Assembly (NCBI GenBank): GCA_050084515.1
Contig: CM114273.1
Span: 21,700,001-21,764,000 of the forward strand
Direction: 5' to 3'
Length of the DNA: 64,000 nucleotides
Source: Blasia pusilla
Taxonomy: Eukaryota; Marchantiophyta; Marchantiopsida; Blasiales
Under the pieces are notes generated by a model. The model did no database searches. It was not told the DNA's origin and saw only the letters and a program-made list of their open reading frames with translations. Position numbers and translations under genes: made by a program. Below are positions 12,601 through 24,300 of the stretch, piece by piece. Numbering within the stretch: position 1 is the first letter of the stretch; the number at the start of each line of letters is the position of its first letter.

Positions 12601-14746
12601 GAGCTTCACCAGCACAACTAAGGAAGGCCAGGTTGGCCTACTATTGATCACCACCAATGTCATTTACATAAGCAACTCATTGGGACTTTGCACCCAGTGT
12701 TGAAATCCTTGTACAGCTCTCTCTTTCGCTTTATACATACTCTCTCTTTATACATACATAAAGTCCCATGGCCCTGTGGGGTCCCCGTGGACAATAAATC
12801 TATTCATTCATTCTCTCTCTCTTAGCACCGTCCAACCAGGGAGCGGGGTCTATGGTCCCAAGGCTACGACAGGCACTCTTAATGAGTACAGTCTCTATAC
12901 ATACTTATTTACACCCATCCCAGTCTCAAGCACAGTCCAACCAGGGCGCGGGATCTATAGTCGCAAGGCTACGACAGGCACTACTTAATGAGTACGGTCT
13001 CTATTCATACTTATTTAATGATGCAGAACAAAATAATTACTCAGTAACCTAACTTAGAAAAAACCTTCAAAAAATCCAACCACCAACCTATAAACCACAT
13101 CTGTTGAAATGCAATGAAGATAGCAGAAACTAGCATCCATGCCTTCAATTGTACACTGTGAGCGAGCTAGTGACATAAATATCAGCAGGGATGCATGTTA
13201 CCTTCTCATCAATTCCAGCCACCACAACATTAGCTCCAATCATCGAAGGCTTTGTTTGGCTTGGCTGCCCCCAACCAAAAGCCATGTATTGAGACTTTGT
13301 CAAACCAGCTTCAAGTCCAATATCTATTGTCTCTGCTGCCCAATTTACCGTCCACCTTAATCGGAACGTGGGATTCAGGGCTACACAGTTATCAAACATG
13401 GTCGGTTGCCGCTGACCAGTTAACACCTCTTCAGGTGGAAGTGGTGCAGGCTCAGGCGAATAAAGAGACGGACTGGCACTTGGAGCCCAAGCAGCATCAG
13501 GACCTGATGCTGGAGATGGTGCTGGTGCTGGGCTCCCTACATCTTCACCGCTTTCCGGCGGAGGACCATCCTTGACTGGCTCAGGGATGAAAGGCTCAAG
13601 CAAAACATGCCCAAAATCGGATCCAGTGGGTTTATCCCACACACTCAGTACTTTAAGGTTCTCCCATGTGTAATTGCTGTGTAAGGTGACCTGGAGAAAT
13701 ATGCCAATCAAATATTTCAAATGAGCTCTAAATGAGTCTCCCACATGTCAAGTGCCAAGTGTCAAACGAAGGAATAAATCTCTAAATTCAACATGGCTAC
13801 AGATCGATTCGAAATAATTAACCGACTCCCACCGGTTCCAATCCGTTTGCATTGCCTGGAATAACTCAATTACCCGCGAACTAATTTAAAGGGTTTCCAC
13901 GGATGACACATTCCACAAATATCGCTAGAAGCTAGATCTTGAGCATTGTTGTCAAACATTCCCCCGAAACAAAGGAGGAAACGAGTAGAGAAGTGAGACC
14001 TACTTCCAAAGATTCGTTTCTGTACGTTTGATTGAGTTTGGCGGCTGAAACAGGAAAGCCGGTGGTCATGTTCTCAAAGTCCTCCCCAAGCGCACCCCAC
14101 CAGATGACATCGATTCCGGCAAGCATATCAAACCTTGTTACCTGCAAGGTTCCGAGTTCATGGTGTTCAGATCACCGGTCATATACATACAGACCAAAAA
14201 CCCTATACTCGCAATAGAGCAACACGATCAAGTAAAACGATGGAGCTTTACTTCCACGAAGAATCGTTCTTGATTTTCATACCAACAAGAGATAGATGTT
14301 AGACTTCACCGGTCCCTCCTGGTCATAAGCCTCGCCAGACATCATTAACTAGTTAAATCGCGAGCAAATTTTTCAAATTCTCCCACGTGGCTGAGACAAG
14401 GGTCTTTCTTTTACCAATTGATTTGAAACTAGTACATACAATTTCCAGTTTACGTGACTTCCTTGCTGTGCTGTCATTCAAATACGGACTAAAGAAGGAA
14501 ATATGTGAAGCACAGGCAATTGAGTTGTGAGGTTTCCAAGCTTACTCTAAAGCTACAGTCGTCTATGATGAGTAAAGAGCCCCGCAGTTGATGCTGCACC
14601 ATAAGAAAATTCGACGAGAAACCAACTAAAGGGCTTTCAGCAGTGCAATTGCTGGCTGCAATCGGTACGACAAGTGTTAGAACGCTCATCCAGACCACGA
14701 GCATCCATAATGACCTTCCCATTTTTCCTTCCATCGCCAAATTCAT
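6610..14746 (-). CDS. DM13, DOMON and cytochrome b561 domain membrane protein (At5g54830-like)
   Basis: Plant protein of the class that combines a DM13 module, DOMON heme or sugar-binding folds and a cytochrome b561 core; members are thought to carry electrons across a membrane. Fourteen exons give 931 residues: 14546-14746, 14004-14141, 13202-13690, 12192-12348, 11405-11973, 11019-11114, 10434-10525, 9135-9412, 8729-8835, 8354-8454, 7929-8006, 7548-7697, 6956-7132, 6610-6772. All phases agree. The start ATG precedes a signal peptide (MGRSLWMLVVWMSVLTLVV). DM13 spans about residues 35-145 (TRFDMLAGIDVIWWGA; KVLSVWDKPTGSDFGHV), then a Pro/Ala/Ser-rich linker of about 55 residues, a DOMON at about 206-360, a second DOMON-like part at about 535-670 (SGYLAIAFGSGMVNS), and a b561 core at about 700-900. 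The b561 core has four candidate heme-ligand His: VHGFMMF, DIHMYSQ, THMKVG and YLHMYSG. The tail GMEIQLEAL matches the Arabidopsis C-terminus. One intron seems to be GC-AG (see findings). Confidence 0.93.
12825..13015 (+). repeat. Tandemly duplicated dispersed repeat inside intron 3 of the DM13/DOMON gene
   Basis: Two units of about 105 bp lie head to tail (starting near 12825 and 12930). Each contains a GTCCAACCAGGG phrase, GGCTACGACAGGCAC and a TACTTATT end. The same core occurs at 2827-2872. A GGACAATAAATC phrase and a TC tract sit just upstream (12789-12823). It lies within the largest intron of the gene and does not disturb its splice sites. Confidence 0.65.
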
Positions 14747-17700
14747 CCGCGTAATTCTTAACCTTCCCCTCTCTGTGAGCAACTAAGATCCGTTCTTTCC
14801 AGCCCTAAATTGCGTGTAGAGAAGAAATGCCCCGAGAATTCCTCCAGCGCCATTCCTTCAGCTATTTGTTTTTGTGCCGATCAGCTCGTAATCTTGCCGC
14901 TTAGGGGAAGCTTCTTTTGATATCATCAAGCGAATGGCGCGATCTCCACTCCAGGATCTCTCTTTTCAAGATGGACAAGAGAAAGAAGAGAGCCATGTCC
15001 ATACACGAACCCCTCACTAATTCAAACCCCTGTCCCCATAAAATGTCGCTTGGTGTATAGATCCTCAACATAAAACCACAAGAGATGCTCGTACATTCCC
15101 GACCTAACCAAAACAGCACCTTCCTGCTCCTGTCGGTGCACAAAAATCCCTACACCCCAGCGCACCATCCGAACTTCATCAGTCCATCAAATCAACCACT
15201 CCAGAAAGAATGCCATCATGTCCCCGCGAATTCCATCCCCAATCCGAGGCCCACAAATCGCTTCGTGTCAGCGAGCAGCGAACGAAATCATCACAATTCC
15301 TGCCACCGCCAATGTCGCCTCTTGCTTCCACCGCAGCGCACGAACCCCGCCCCCTCGTCCCTCCAAATTACGCTCCACGATCTCTGGCAGCCACCGCAGT
15401 GAAGAATCATGAGAACAGCCCAGATCGACGTCCCAACAAATTCAATTTGGGCGGATTCGGAGCCCGAGCGGCGGCAGCGACAGCACTGCTGCGCGCAGCT
15501 CCTCTTGGTCTCCCCGCTCCTGCTCGTCGAAGGAATAGGAGACGTGAAGCTCGAGCGACGGAGCGCTGACCGCGGTTAAAATACTCACAAGCCGCGACCC
15601 AAACGAGGGTCGACCGGCGCAGCCCGGTTCCCCGGTTCGTCACGCCCTGCGCTCGCGAGTAGTCCAAGACCTGCTACCACGAGTAGCTCACCTCGTCGCC
15701 GTGGAGTTCGCTTGGGACCTTGGGTCCAACGTCCTATGATAACTCCTCTTATTATTATTAGTGAAATAAAAAAAGTGAAGAGTTGTAACATTATCATTTT
15801 AGTAATATAAAATTTTCTTCTTATTCGAGTTATCACATGTCAAACATGGAGGAATTCGCAAATGAAAAGGTATTTTCCATGATAATAGATTCCAAATAAT
15901 TTTTGTCCTCTTTTGAATTTTTTTATAATAAAAAGGATATATTGTGCGATTCCAATTTTGATTTTTTTCCAAAACTCTCGATGTTTCTCTATTTGATAGA
16001 ATATGAATTTTCTTAGTTTGTAGTTGAAATGATTATTTACTTCAACCATTTACTAAATAAAAATTTGTTGAGTCTTCGGCCCATTCAAAAATAAAAATTT
16101 TGAATGGATTGGACACAACAAATTTATCCAATCCTATAAGGTTTTCACGGAAGTAGTTAAGAAACTACTTAGAATACATGCATTTTATTTAGACATTGCA
16201 CAACAAATGAAAAAATGTTTTATTATATAATTTTCAAAGTGCAATTGAAATTCATCATAAAAAAATATGCACTTCTCTTTTCAACCTCTCTATTTGGGGT
16301 ACTAGTTAGGACTTGTGAGGGACTATACAATGCACAATCTTGAAACCCAAAATGCATTTCTGTTGAACATTTGAAAAATGCTCCTCAAAGAATAGTATAA
16401 ATGCTACTTTGTGATGTATGATAATATCATATGGCAGGGGAGAGGGAAAAGATTCTATTACACAAATCTCTTCCCCTCAATTGAATTCCTCATCCTTCTC
16501 CCATAAGAATTCCTCTCCAATTGTGATGACACAAGTCCAATGATTATTCTCAAGCAAATGTCATTTTAGAATGTGTTATTCATATTATAGTGGGCGATTA
16601 AAATAAGGATATGTTTGAATTTTATTCCTCGATTCACAATAGATGGGTGGAGAAAATAAATTTTAATGGAAGAAGAATATGTTTTATTAATTAATAATTT
16701 ATTTTATTTATACTATAGTAGGTGATCCTAGGTGTAACAATAAGAAAAAATAATAAGATAATTTGTAAAAATATCAAAAAATTAAAATTCTATTCCTTAC
16801 ATATTTGATGGGAAAAATTTTAATAAAGAAGGGGGGTGTTGCGCCCATGTATGGGCGCCACCCCACACAATACCTCCTTAGGCACCTTCTTAGGAGTTTC
16901 GATTATACGCTTATCCCAATAGAAAGAGGATCATCTTATTTCCAAGCTTGCGATATTTTTCAGAAAATGCATTTTTTAAAACAAATACATACATATATAC
17001 ACATCTATTACACAACGCAACCTCATGATGCAAAGGTTCATAAGGTCTAATTGAGACCTACTTTTATTTATAATGATGTTTCTTCCCATATGTGAGTTGT
17101 AGGGTTAGTTGCCATATTACGTTCACTTCTTTCTAATACATGAGTTAGTGCTTCTTTTGATTAAGATGGTATTTTTTTGAAATGTAATTTTAAGATTTAG
17201 TTGCTATTGTTTGTGTTATAATTTAATTAGAAGGATGTTCCTTCTTGATTCAACTTCATTGCTTGTACATTTGGATAGATTGGAATTATATTGCCTCTTA
17301 ACCCCCTCCCCCCTTTTCCCCAAAAAAATCAAAGAAAATCTTGTCTGGTGAGTTCCCCCATTTCCTTTCCTAATTATTATAAAAATCACTTCTTGTAAAT
17401 TGAAAAGAAATTTTTAAGTACGTCATTCCATTAGAGGTAGTGCAAAGCACATCAGCTCAAATAATTGGGTTATTACCAGCTGAAAATATTCATCCGATAT
17501 AGCAACAAATCTTCTAGCCAATTGAAGGGTGTGAGGATGCTCATGATAGTTTTGGTCATTGATTTTCTTACCATGCCATAATGGAAGCATTGGAAGAAAG
17601 AGTTCCATGTAAGGTCTTTATCTAATCTCTTTATAGCCCTATCCCATGGCTCAACATTTGTGCAATTATTTTTAAAATTTCATGGAAGTATGAAATCAAT

Positions 17701-18613
17701 TAGGGGAGTGAGGTATCATTCAAATTTTAATTGAGGACTGGAATTACTTAGCACAATATAATATTATTACTCTTTTGAGGTTTAATAAAATAAAAACTAG
17801 ATTAAATTTTGGAAATTAAAGTTTTTTTTAATAATCATGTTAGTTCAAATTTTATATTTTGGGAAATTTTAATGGAAGAATTTTAATAGTTTCGAAATTA
17901 AATATTATAACTCTTTTAAAAGTAAAAAACAGAAAATTATACTTAAATTATGAAATAAAAATTATTTTTAAATAAGTAAATTTTTAGGTTAAGGATGAGC
18001 GTGCTAACTAGTTTGAAATAAGATGATATCCCCTTATAAAAACACCAGACGATGCACTCCGATAAAAACGTGTGATGGAAAACCCATCGGAAATACAAAA
18101 GAGGGGAACTCCCAGAATCAAAACCCGAAGGCCATAACAAGACCAGAAAAGGAAGAACATGATGTTTATAAGGGGCATTCCCCCTTATAAACATCATGTC
18201 CTCATACCAGCGAAGAGTGTTCGCTATGCATACGACCACAAACGCAAAATGATTTCCCCTTATGAGACCACCTTCCCCATTGACTTTGTCTTTCTTTGAT
18301 TAATCGACAACTTATTTGCTTTTATTTCAGGTTTGGGTGAGTCCTTTCATTTATGCGTGGGCTTCTTTCCTTTGAAAACAATTAATGAGACGTAAAAAAG
18401 AAATATATAATTGAAAAGCAAACAAAACGACAACCCAGCAGACCCTACGTTTCAACAAAACGAGCAAGTAGTGAAAACGCCCTCTTCCTCCAACCAAATT
18501 TCGACACTTGCCAAGCACACAACCACGTTGAGAAAGCTTTGATAGACAACCACAACTTGTCGAGGTTCTAGTACTTTTCGACTTTTATTTGGCTGATCAG
18601 AATAAATCGAAAT
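14747..18613. other. Upstream region of the DM13/DOMON gene and AT-rich intergenic DNA
   Basis: 14.75-15.7 kb is GC- and CpG-richer, as expected for the 5' UTR and promoter of the minus-strand gene. An ATG open frame at 15210-15569 (+) is Pro/Ala/Arg-rich without domain signatures and is not called. From 15.7 kb the base composition drops to very AT-rich with no usable open frame. A perfect short inverted repeat lies at 18158-18198. Confidence 0.5.
18158..18198. repeat. Perfect inverted repeat (18-bp arms)
   Basis: CATGATGTTTATAAGGGG is followed by a 5-base spacer and its reverse complement. CCCCTTAT phrases recur nearby (about 18029 and 18256), so this may be the terminal part of a MITE or a nested insertion. 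Confidence 0.7.
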
Positions 18614-18640
18614 GATATATATATATATATATGTATATGT
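18614..18640. repeat. (AT)n microsatellite
   Basis: A run of AT dinucleotides interrupted near its end by G, in AT-rich intergenic DNA. Confidence 0.9.
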
Positions 18641-18732
18641 GGAAAACGGAGGATCGTGCGGCGAGATCTCCGTGGTATTGCAGGATCTTTTTTATTCAGC
18701 CCCTATTTCTAATTAACGAACTGGAAAATATC

Positions 18733-18750
18733 TATAATAATAATAATAAT
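18733..18750. repeat. (ATA)n microsatellite
   Basis: Six ATA/AAT trinucleotide units in a row. Confidence 0.85.
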
Positions 18751-19899
18751 GGAGTACAGTGGGACAGAAACGATAGATTGATTCACTTCGCTCTTGTAGA
18801 CTTGTAGCTGAAAAATGCGCGATCATAAAGTCCTTTATGTGAGTCGAAACTCAGACACTCCTCAACGTTCTCCACTTTCTTTGTTTTTAAGTGTGTTCTT
18901 TACGGCAGAGTTGGAAGTCTCGAAGTTGATTCCCGTTCTTTATGTGTTAGAAGGAGGGGCTATAGGTGCCCAAGTAAAGGTCGATATATAATGGAGGGTT
19001 ACTTTAGATCAAAAGGGTCGGAAAAGAATCAAAAGTGCCGTAATTGTTCCTTCAACTTTCCAAAAGAAAAAGGATAAACTCGTGAGGATCGAACGGGTCA
19101 AATCTTGCTTTCCGGGGGTTTCATGCTCCTGCCGTAATTGGAGGAGCATGAAACGTCCGAAATAAAGTGGAGTGCATAAGAAAGTGGTTTTGGGAATCGC
19201 AAGGGATATAATAAATACGAATTGAGTGGGCCCCGTCCTTACCATATTCGTTGGATCGCTTCTCGAATTGCTTGCCTAGAGTAAAAGTAGCGAGTTTTCA
19301 AGCGCCAGGTATTTGAATGATCCTTATTTATGTTTTTTTTTCTGGTTTTTTTTTCTGGTTTTTTTTTCATTAATTGAAACCATGGTTGCTGCCTTTTTCA
19401 AGGTCTTGATCGCTAGAGGCCCTCCACCTTGATTACGCGGTAAGGGATGGCACTTCCCCTATGATTGTCAAGCCACTATCTTCCGATCACTAGATAAATC
19501 AGCATTAAATTGAGTTTTTCATGTGACTAAGCACTTTGTGCTCATGGAAGTGCTCTAAAATGATTGTCTATGGCCACACATTTGAGACTTTCTACAATTG
19601 CAAAGTTGCTCTCTCTCTCCAATAGGTTAGTTGAACTAACATAAGGTCCTCTCAAATAGGTCCCCTCTTCAACTCTCCCCTTGGACAATGGGAAGTGGCG
19701 TCCCCTACCTAGGGCGTTGATGGTGCATGTTCTAGAGGGAGTACGCCTTGTGCCTTTCATGTATACGTGCCTTGATTATGCTCTTGGGTCAAGAATTTGG
19801 GAAAAAGCTCCAAGCCTTCCCTCTAAAAACCAAATCTCCTCCGTGGGAACCTCGAACGTAAATGTTTGAAATCTAGATTTGAAGGTGCATGTCGGATGT
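18751..19899. other. Intergenic DNA, no gene supported
   Basis: AT-rich sequence with short overlapping open frames only. A short duplicated T-rich phrase (TTTTTTTTCTGG) occurs near 19328-19366. Confidence 0.5.
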
Positions 19900-19978
19900 G
19901 ATGTTAATATCACATATGTGGAAGGGGTCCCATAAGCCAAGTCGGCTTCCCATGGACTAGAAATCACTTCTTCTTCTT

Positions 19979-19981
<3 letters not shown>

Positions 19982-20018
<37 letters not shown>
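19982..20018. repeat. (TC)n microsatellite
   Basis: Uninterrupted run of TC dinucleotides of about 37 bases inside the decayed LTR. The corresponding site in the intact LTR is also TC-rich. Confidence 0.95.
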
Positions 20019-20019
<1 letters not shown>

Positions 20020-20645
20020 AACCAAACCCACTCTCAAAGTGGAAGTCTTGGGTTGTTGATAAAGCAAAGAGTACCATAGCTCCCAATTTCTCTCTCCTTT
20101 GAGTATACCCTCTTTCCCTTCTCCATGCCCCATCTCCGATAACCTAAGTACATAAGTCACAAGTCACAAGTCACATCCTTAACCCTAACCTAAGCTAGAA
20201 GGTTAAATGGAAAGAAACTCTACATAAAATAAGGAACTTACTAAAAATGGCAAGTTATTCCAAATAACTCCAAATGAAAACCAGAAAAAAATAATAGCTT
20301 GCACACTCAAGTTACCCACCTTCTCATCAAGTCAACTTCAACTTATCAAACACAACATCCATCCTTCACAATTACATCATGCGGATACTTGCAGCTCCAC
20401 TACAAACAATGTAATAGTTATCGTGTGTATACATATCGTTACTCAACATGCATTTTTTATCAACATCCAAATTCTCATAAAATAGAACAACACACGCAAT
20501 CATGGAATCTGTATATACAAAAAATCATATATCAAAAAGGTCTCAAATCCCCTTCCCCTCCAAGGTTGCACTTGGACAAATTTGGTGACTACGAATATGT
20601 CTGTGCGGTCCTGGGTACCCTTGGCTTGCACCCGAGCCCGCCTTT

Positions 20646-20699
20646 GCACACAACGTTAGCCAGTGCAACGTTGTGTGCAAAGTTGCTAACGTTGTGTGC
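20646..20699. repeat. Nested inverted repeat (15-bp perfect arms)
   Basis: GCACACAACGTTAGC at 20646 pairs with GCTAACGTTGTGTGC ending at 20699. The loop contains a further copy of AACGTTGTGTGCAAAG, so alternative foldings are possible. Confidence 0.75.
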
Positions 20700-22226
20700 C
20701 CCTACGCAGTCTAGGAAAGAGTCACCCATCCTTCCCATCCAATTCTTTTAGCTTGCACCGGGCCCACAATAGCCCACACATCCATTCAAATTTCAATCCC
20801 TTGCGTGCCTCCCTTAATCTAAGCTTGCACCGGTTCCCGCATCTCGAGCGTGCATGGGCTAGCGAGATACTCAAAAAACCGTGGAAATGTTGGACTCTCC
20901 CCCTTCCCTCCCCCCCAAAAAAATGAAAAGAAAATAAAAGTTGATGGTTAAGTCCCTCTAACTAAAAATGGCCAAAAAAACTATTCTTCATACCACATAC
21001 ATCTCTATGACGCTAAAAGAAAAGGCATTGGATGCTCTATGATTTCATTGTTAATCGTCTTTCTATCATCAATTAATGTAACTTGAGCAAGCCTAGATTT
21101 AGAATTACATAATGTGCATTATTCCCTCGATTGTTCCCAAGGAAATATAGCAAGAGATGAAATAAAAAAATGCAGAGTGTCATCCTCTTGAACACCCATA
21201 ATAAACTAGCATGGTGGCCCCAACTTTGGTAGATTCCTAGAGCATATAAAATCCAAGTCAACAAGAACCATTTGCAACTTTTAGTCAACTCTCCTATTAA
21301 TATTGGGAAGGCGACATGGTGGACGATTTTGCACATGATCCTTCTAAACCTTACTATCACGTCCCTCCAACAAAAAGACACTTCACGATAGAAACTCAAT
21401 TACTCTCAAAATATTGTGCCATGCTATAAAATCCAGCATCTTTGATTTTTTGACCCTCATACCAAACATGCAACGATGTGGGACATCAAAAGTCTAGTGG
21501 GCTCGCACAAGGATGAAAGCGCATCGGATTCCCTAGAATAAGATATGATTTGTAAGCGAAACACAAGCCTTATTGGGCATCTCAAGTGATGATGGTTGTG
21601 ACCTAGTAGAACAAGACAAAACCTCAAGCATGACTTGAGAGAAGCTCAAGTCCCACAATAATTGAGCACTAAGGGACTTAGAACTTGATTAAGTATTTCG
21701 GAGGGGAGCGGGTTCACGTTTAATCTCATAGCGGCTAGACTCAAGATGCCTTTGGGATGAATAAGATGGGGGTTGGAAAGCTTAGGAGAAGAAAATTTCA
21801 GTTTACTAAAGATCCATAAAAATGCATAAGAAGAGATTGAGAAACCACCCTAAACTTGATTTGAGTTGATGGCCACAATGAGCGGTCCAATAGGACTTCC
21901 CAAAAGGTAGGGAGGGGTTGGAGATCTCTAGAAGTACATATAATGGGAGGGATATCCAAGGGATTTTTGGATCCGAACCCCACCTTGGGAAACTGTGAGG
22001 GTAAACCAAACGCACATGATGGATCGAGAGGTTAGCTTCAATATATAGACACGAAGCCAAGTCCAAGGGGATTAATTATGGATATCAACCTTGGACCTTG
22101 ATCCATGGCTTAGAGAGATCGGACCCGACTAGAGATTGGACCCGGCTATATACTCATCTTCCATATGTGAGTCTTTTCATTTCAAATCGTCTTACCGGTA
22201 TATGGGACGGATAAAAACTTACTAGT

Positions 22227-22314
22227 ATATTATACTTACACTTTCCTTCCGTCTAAATTGTGCTCGAGATATATTATACTTACACTTTTCTTCCGTCTAA
22301 ATTATTCTCGAGAT
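22227..22314. repeat. Tandem duplication, about 44-bp unit
   Basis: Two copies of a unit beginning ATATTATACTTACACTTT, containing CTTCCGTCTAAATT and ending CTCGAGAT, with few differences between them. Confidence 0.8.
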
Positions 22315-23254
22315 ATTCAAAACAAAGATTATAAATACTCGGGAACATGCGCATTAAAACCTCCGTGTGTCACGTATACCCGCGTTTCCGTTTCTTCCCG
22401 AGACAAAACAAACGAATGAAAGCGAGCACAGCTGAGCTGGCCGTTACCCATGCTAGTGCACTTTATTTTATTTTAATCCTTATTGAAGTACAATCAGGTG
22501 AGACCATACTCGTCGCTGTAAAGATTAAAGCTTGCAAACGATAAATATTGGCATAAAACTCCAAGTCTAAACTCGTTACGCATTAATGACGACCTTAAAT
22601 ATTTTGTGTTTGACACCTCTCCATCCATGTGCAGATCCTCCTCGTTCCTAACCTTACGTTTGAGGTTTTTTAATCGCTGAACTTATTATTGTTCGTCCTC
22701 ATGAAGGCTAAGTGAACGCGTGATTCATGAACTAAACGTCACTAGTCACTTGGTTTATGGATGTTAATCTCTTCCCACGAAGTTCAACGTTTCTTTCTCA
22801 CATGATGCTCTGCGTACACGGAGCAAAGCATGAGGCATCATTTAAAAAATAAAATTAGGTGAAGCTAGTTTTCATTATGAGGTGAGAAAAACCGATTAGG
22901 GTAGAATAAAGTTGCAAAACAAAAACCAAAAAGAAGGTCTATATTTTGCTTCAAAGGGCAGCTAACGATGGATGTGTACATGTTTCCGGCGATCCCCAAA
23001 ATTCTTCCTTCTTAATATACTTTCGAGCTTAATTTGAAATTTGATTACAGTTATAGTAGGGCGTGTCAAATATAGGGAAGAGGGGTCGTTATGAGGATTG
23101 TTGTTAGAGGGCTAAGAGTAAAGAGAGGAGATGGGAAGCGTTTGGAAGTTGCTATTCCCCATTAAAAACTTAACGGGGTAAATTTTGATGTGGGGATTCC
23201 AAATTAATACGATGTTTCAAAGCCTCCAACGCCCGCCTTAGAAGGACTATTTAT

Positions 23255-23368
23255 AATTATAATATTTTTTCGTAAATCTATATACAGTACCTATGAGTTA
23301 ACCTTTTGGGATTAGAAAACTATATATAGATATACACTATATTTAGATTTACGAAAAATATTATAATT
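23255..23368. mobile_element. MITE-like element with about 25-bp terminal inverted repeats
   Basis: AATTATAATATTTTTTCGTA at the left, continuing into AATCTA, is the near-perfect reverse complement of the right end (TAGATTTACG...TATAATT), with one base indel. The internal part is about 60 bp, AT-rich and noncoding. An imperfect 16-bp hairpin (ATTAGTGGGTGT and its complement) follows at 23384-23416. Confidence 0.6.
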
Positions 23369-24300
23369 CTAAATGGTCTCTCTATTAGTGGGTGTTCAAT
23401 ATTGACACCCACTAATATCCCTTCCTCTTCCATATGGAAGATTTTGGGGTACTAATTCATAAATGAGTATTCCTGCCCACTAAAACAATACTAGTCTTCT
23501 CACATTCATATATTCTATTTATATTGAGTTTATTTAATGAATTCATATACACCAAAATCACAATCCAGATTTTTGTGTATATGGTGGATTTGATCTATAT
23601 GCCAATAGCAAGATACCCCTATGTGTACAATATGTAATGTGTGGATGATATGAAACTAATCCGATATACAAAATTATCCCACATTTTCAGTTGTTCATTT
23701 GACACATGATGGGAGGGGAGGCCATGTGTTCATCACAAAGATGTCACCATTCAAAGACAGTTCTCCCATAATAGTATAGATTGGTGTGTGTGATTGTGTA
23801 CGGCAAGAATAAAACATCAGCGTCCTATCATTTGAAAAATTATGAGGCTCCCTTCATAAATCCCCTTCTCGTTACAAAATCTCATCCACCACCAAAATTA
23901 TTCTTTAATTGGAAAACCATCCACCTCGCCTACTTATGAAATCTTGGCTTGTAAGTACATCCTTGCTTAACATTGATTTGTAAGAAAATTTTTGCTTTTC
24001 GTGCTGGTGGAGTAAGAATTTTGAAAATAATTTTCTCAACATTTATAACTTATTATTGGAGAGTGCCCCTTCAATTTTCAAATACCTCTCCTATGGACAC
24101 TTGACTCTTTCAACTAATAAAGTCTCTCGCCCCCTCACAAATAGGGGGCAACTAAAATAAAAAATCATTGAAAATTATATTTTATTTTTAATGACGGGCA
24201 TGGCACTAGTAATCATTATTATTATTTTCATGCATAATTCTACGTCAAAAACTTTCCAAACAAATATTTTCTAAACGAGTAGAAAACTAAGACTAAGGTA

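Larger units (their letters stand above)
19900..21480 (-). mobile_element. Decayed Ty3/gypsy fragment, LTR plus 3' pol end
   Basis: By eye this diverged stretch lines up in order with the 3' end of the intact-order element at 42.3-43.5 kb. At 19.95-20.3 kb it shares the TC-rich, CCAAACC, TTGAG-GTATACC and CTCCAAATGA phrases of the LTR. At 20.38-20.45 kb it shares the ATACATATCGTTAC phrase. At 21.0-21.4 kb it matches the region coding for the end of integrase and the PHD part (for example GGGAAGGCGACATGGTGGAC and the CATGATCCTTC phrase). It is very decayed, with no open reading frame left. Confidence 0.6.
21481..24300. other. AT-rich intergenic DNA, no gene supported
   Basis: No open frame with a domain is visible. 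The stretch contains a short tandem duplication (22227-22314), a MITE-like inverted repeat (23255-23368) and a hairpin next to it (23384-23416). Confidence 0.5.

Noticed and set aside
14747-14782. Twelve-residue N-terminal extension of the DM13/DOMON protein
   Set aside because: It would start at TTG; the first ATG (14746) already precedes a complete signal peptide.
15210-15569. 119-residue plus-strand open frame with ATG
   Set aside because: Pro/Ala/Arg-rich because of CpG-rich DNA just upstream of the minus-strand DM13/DOMON gene; more likely promoter or 5' UTR.
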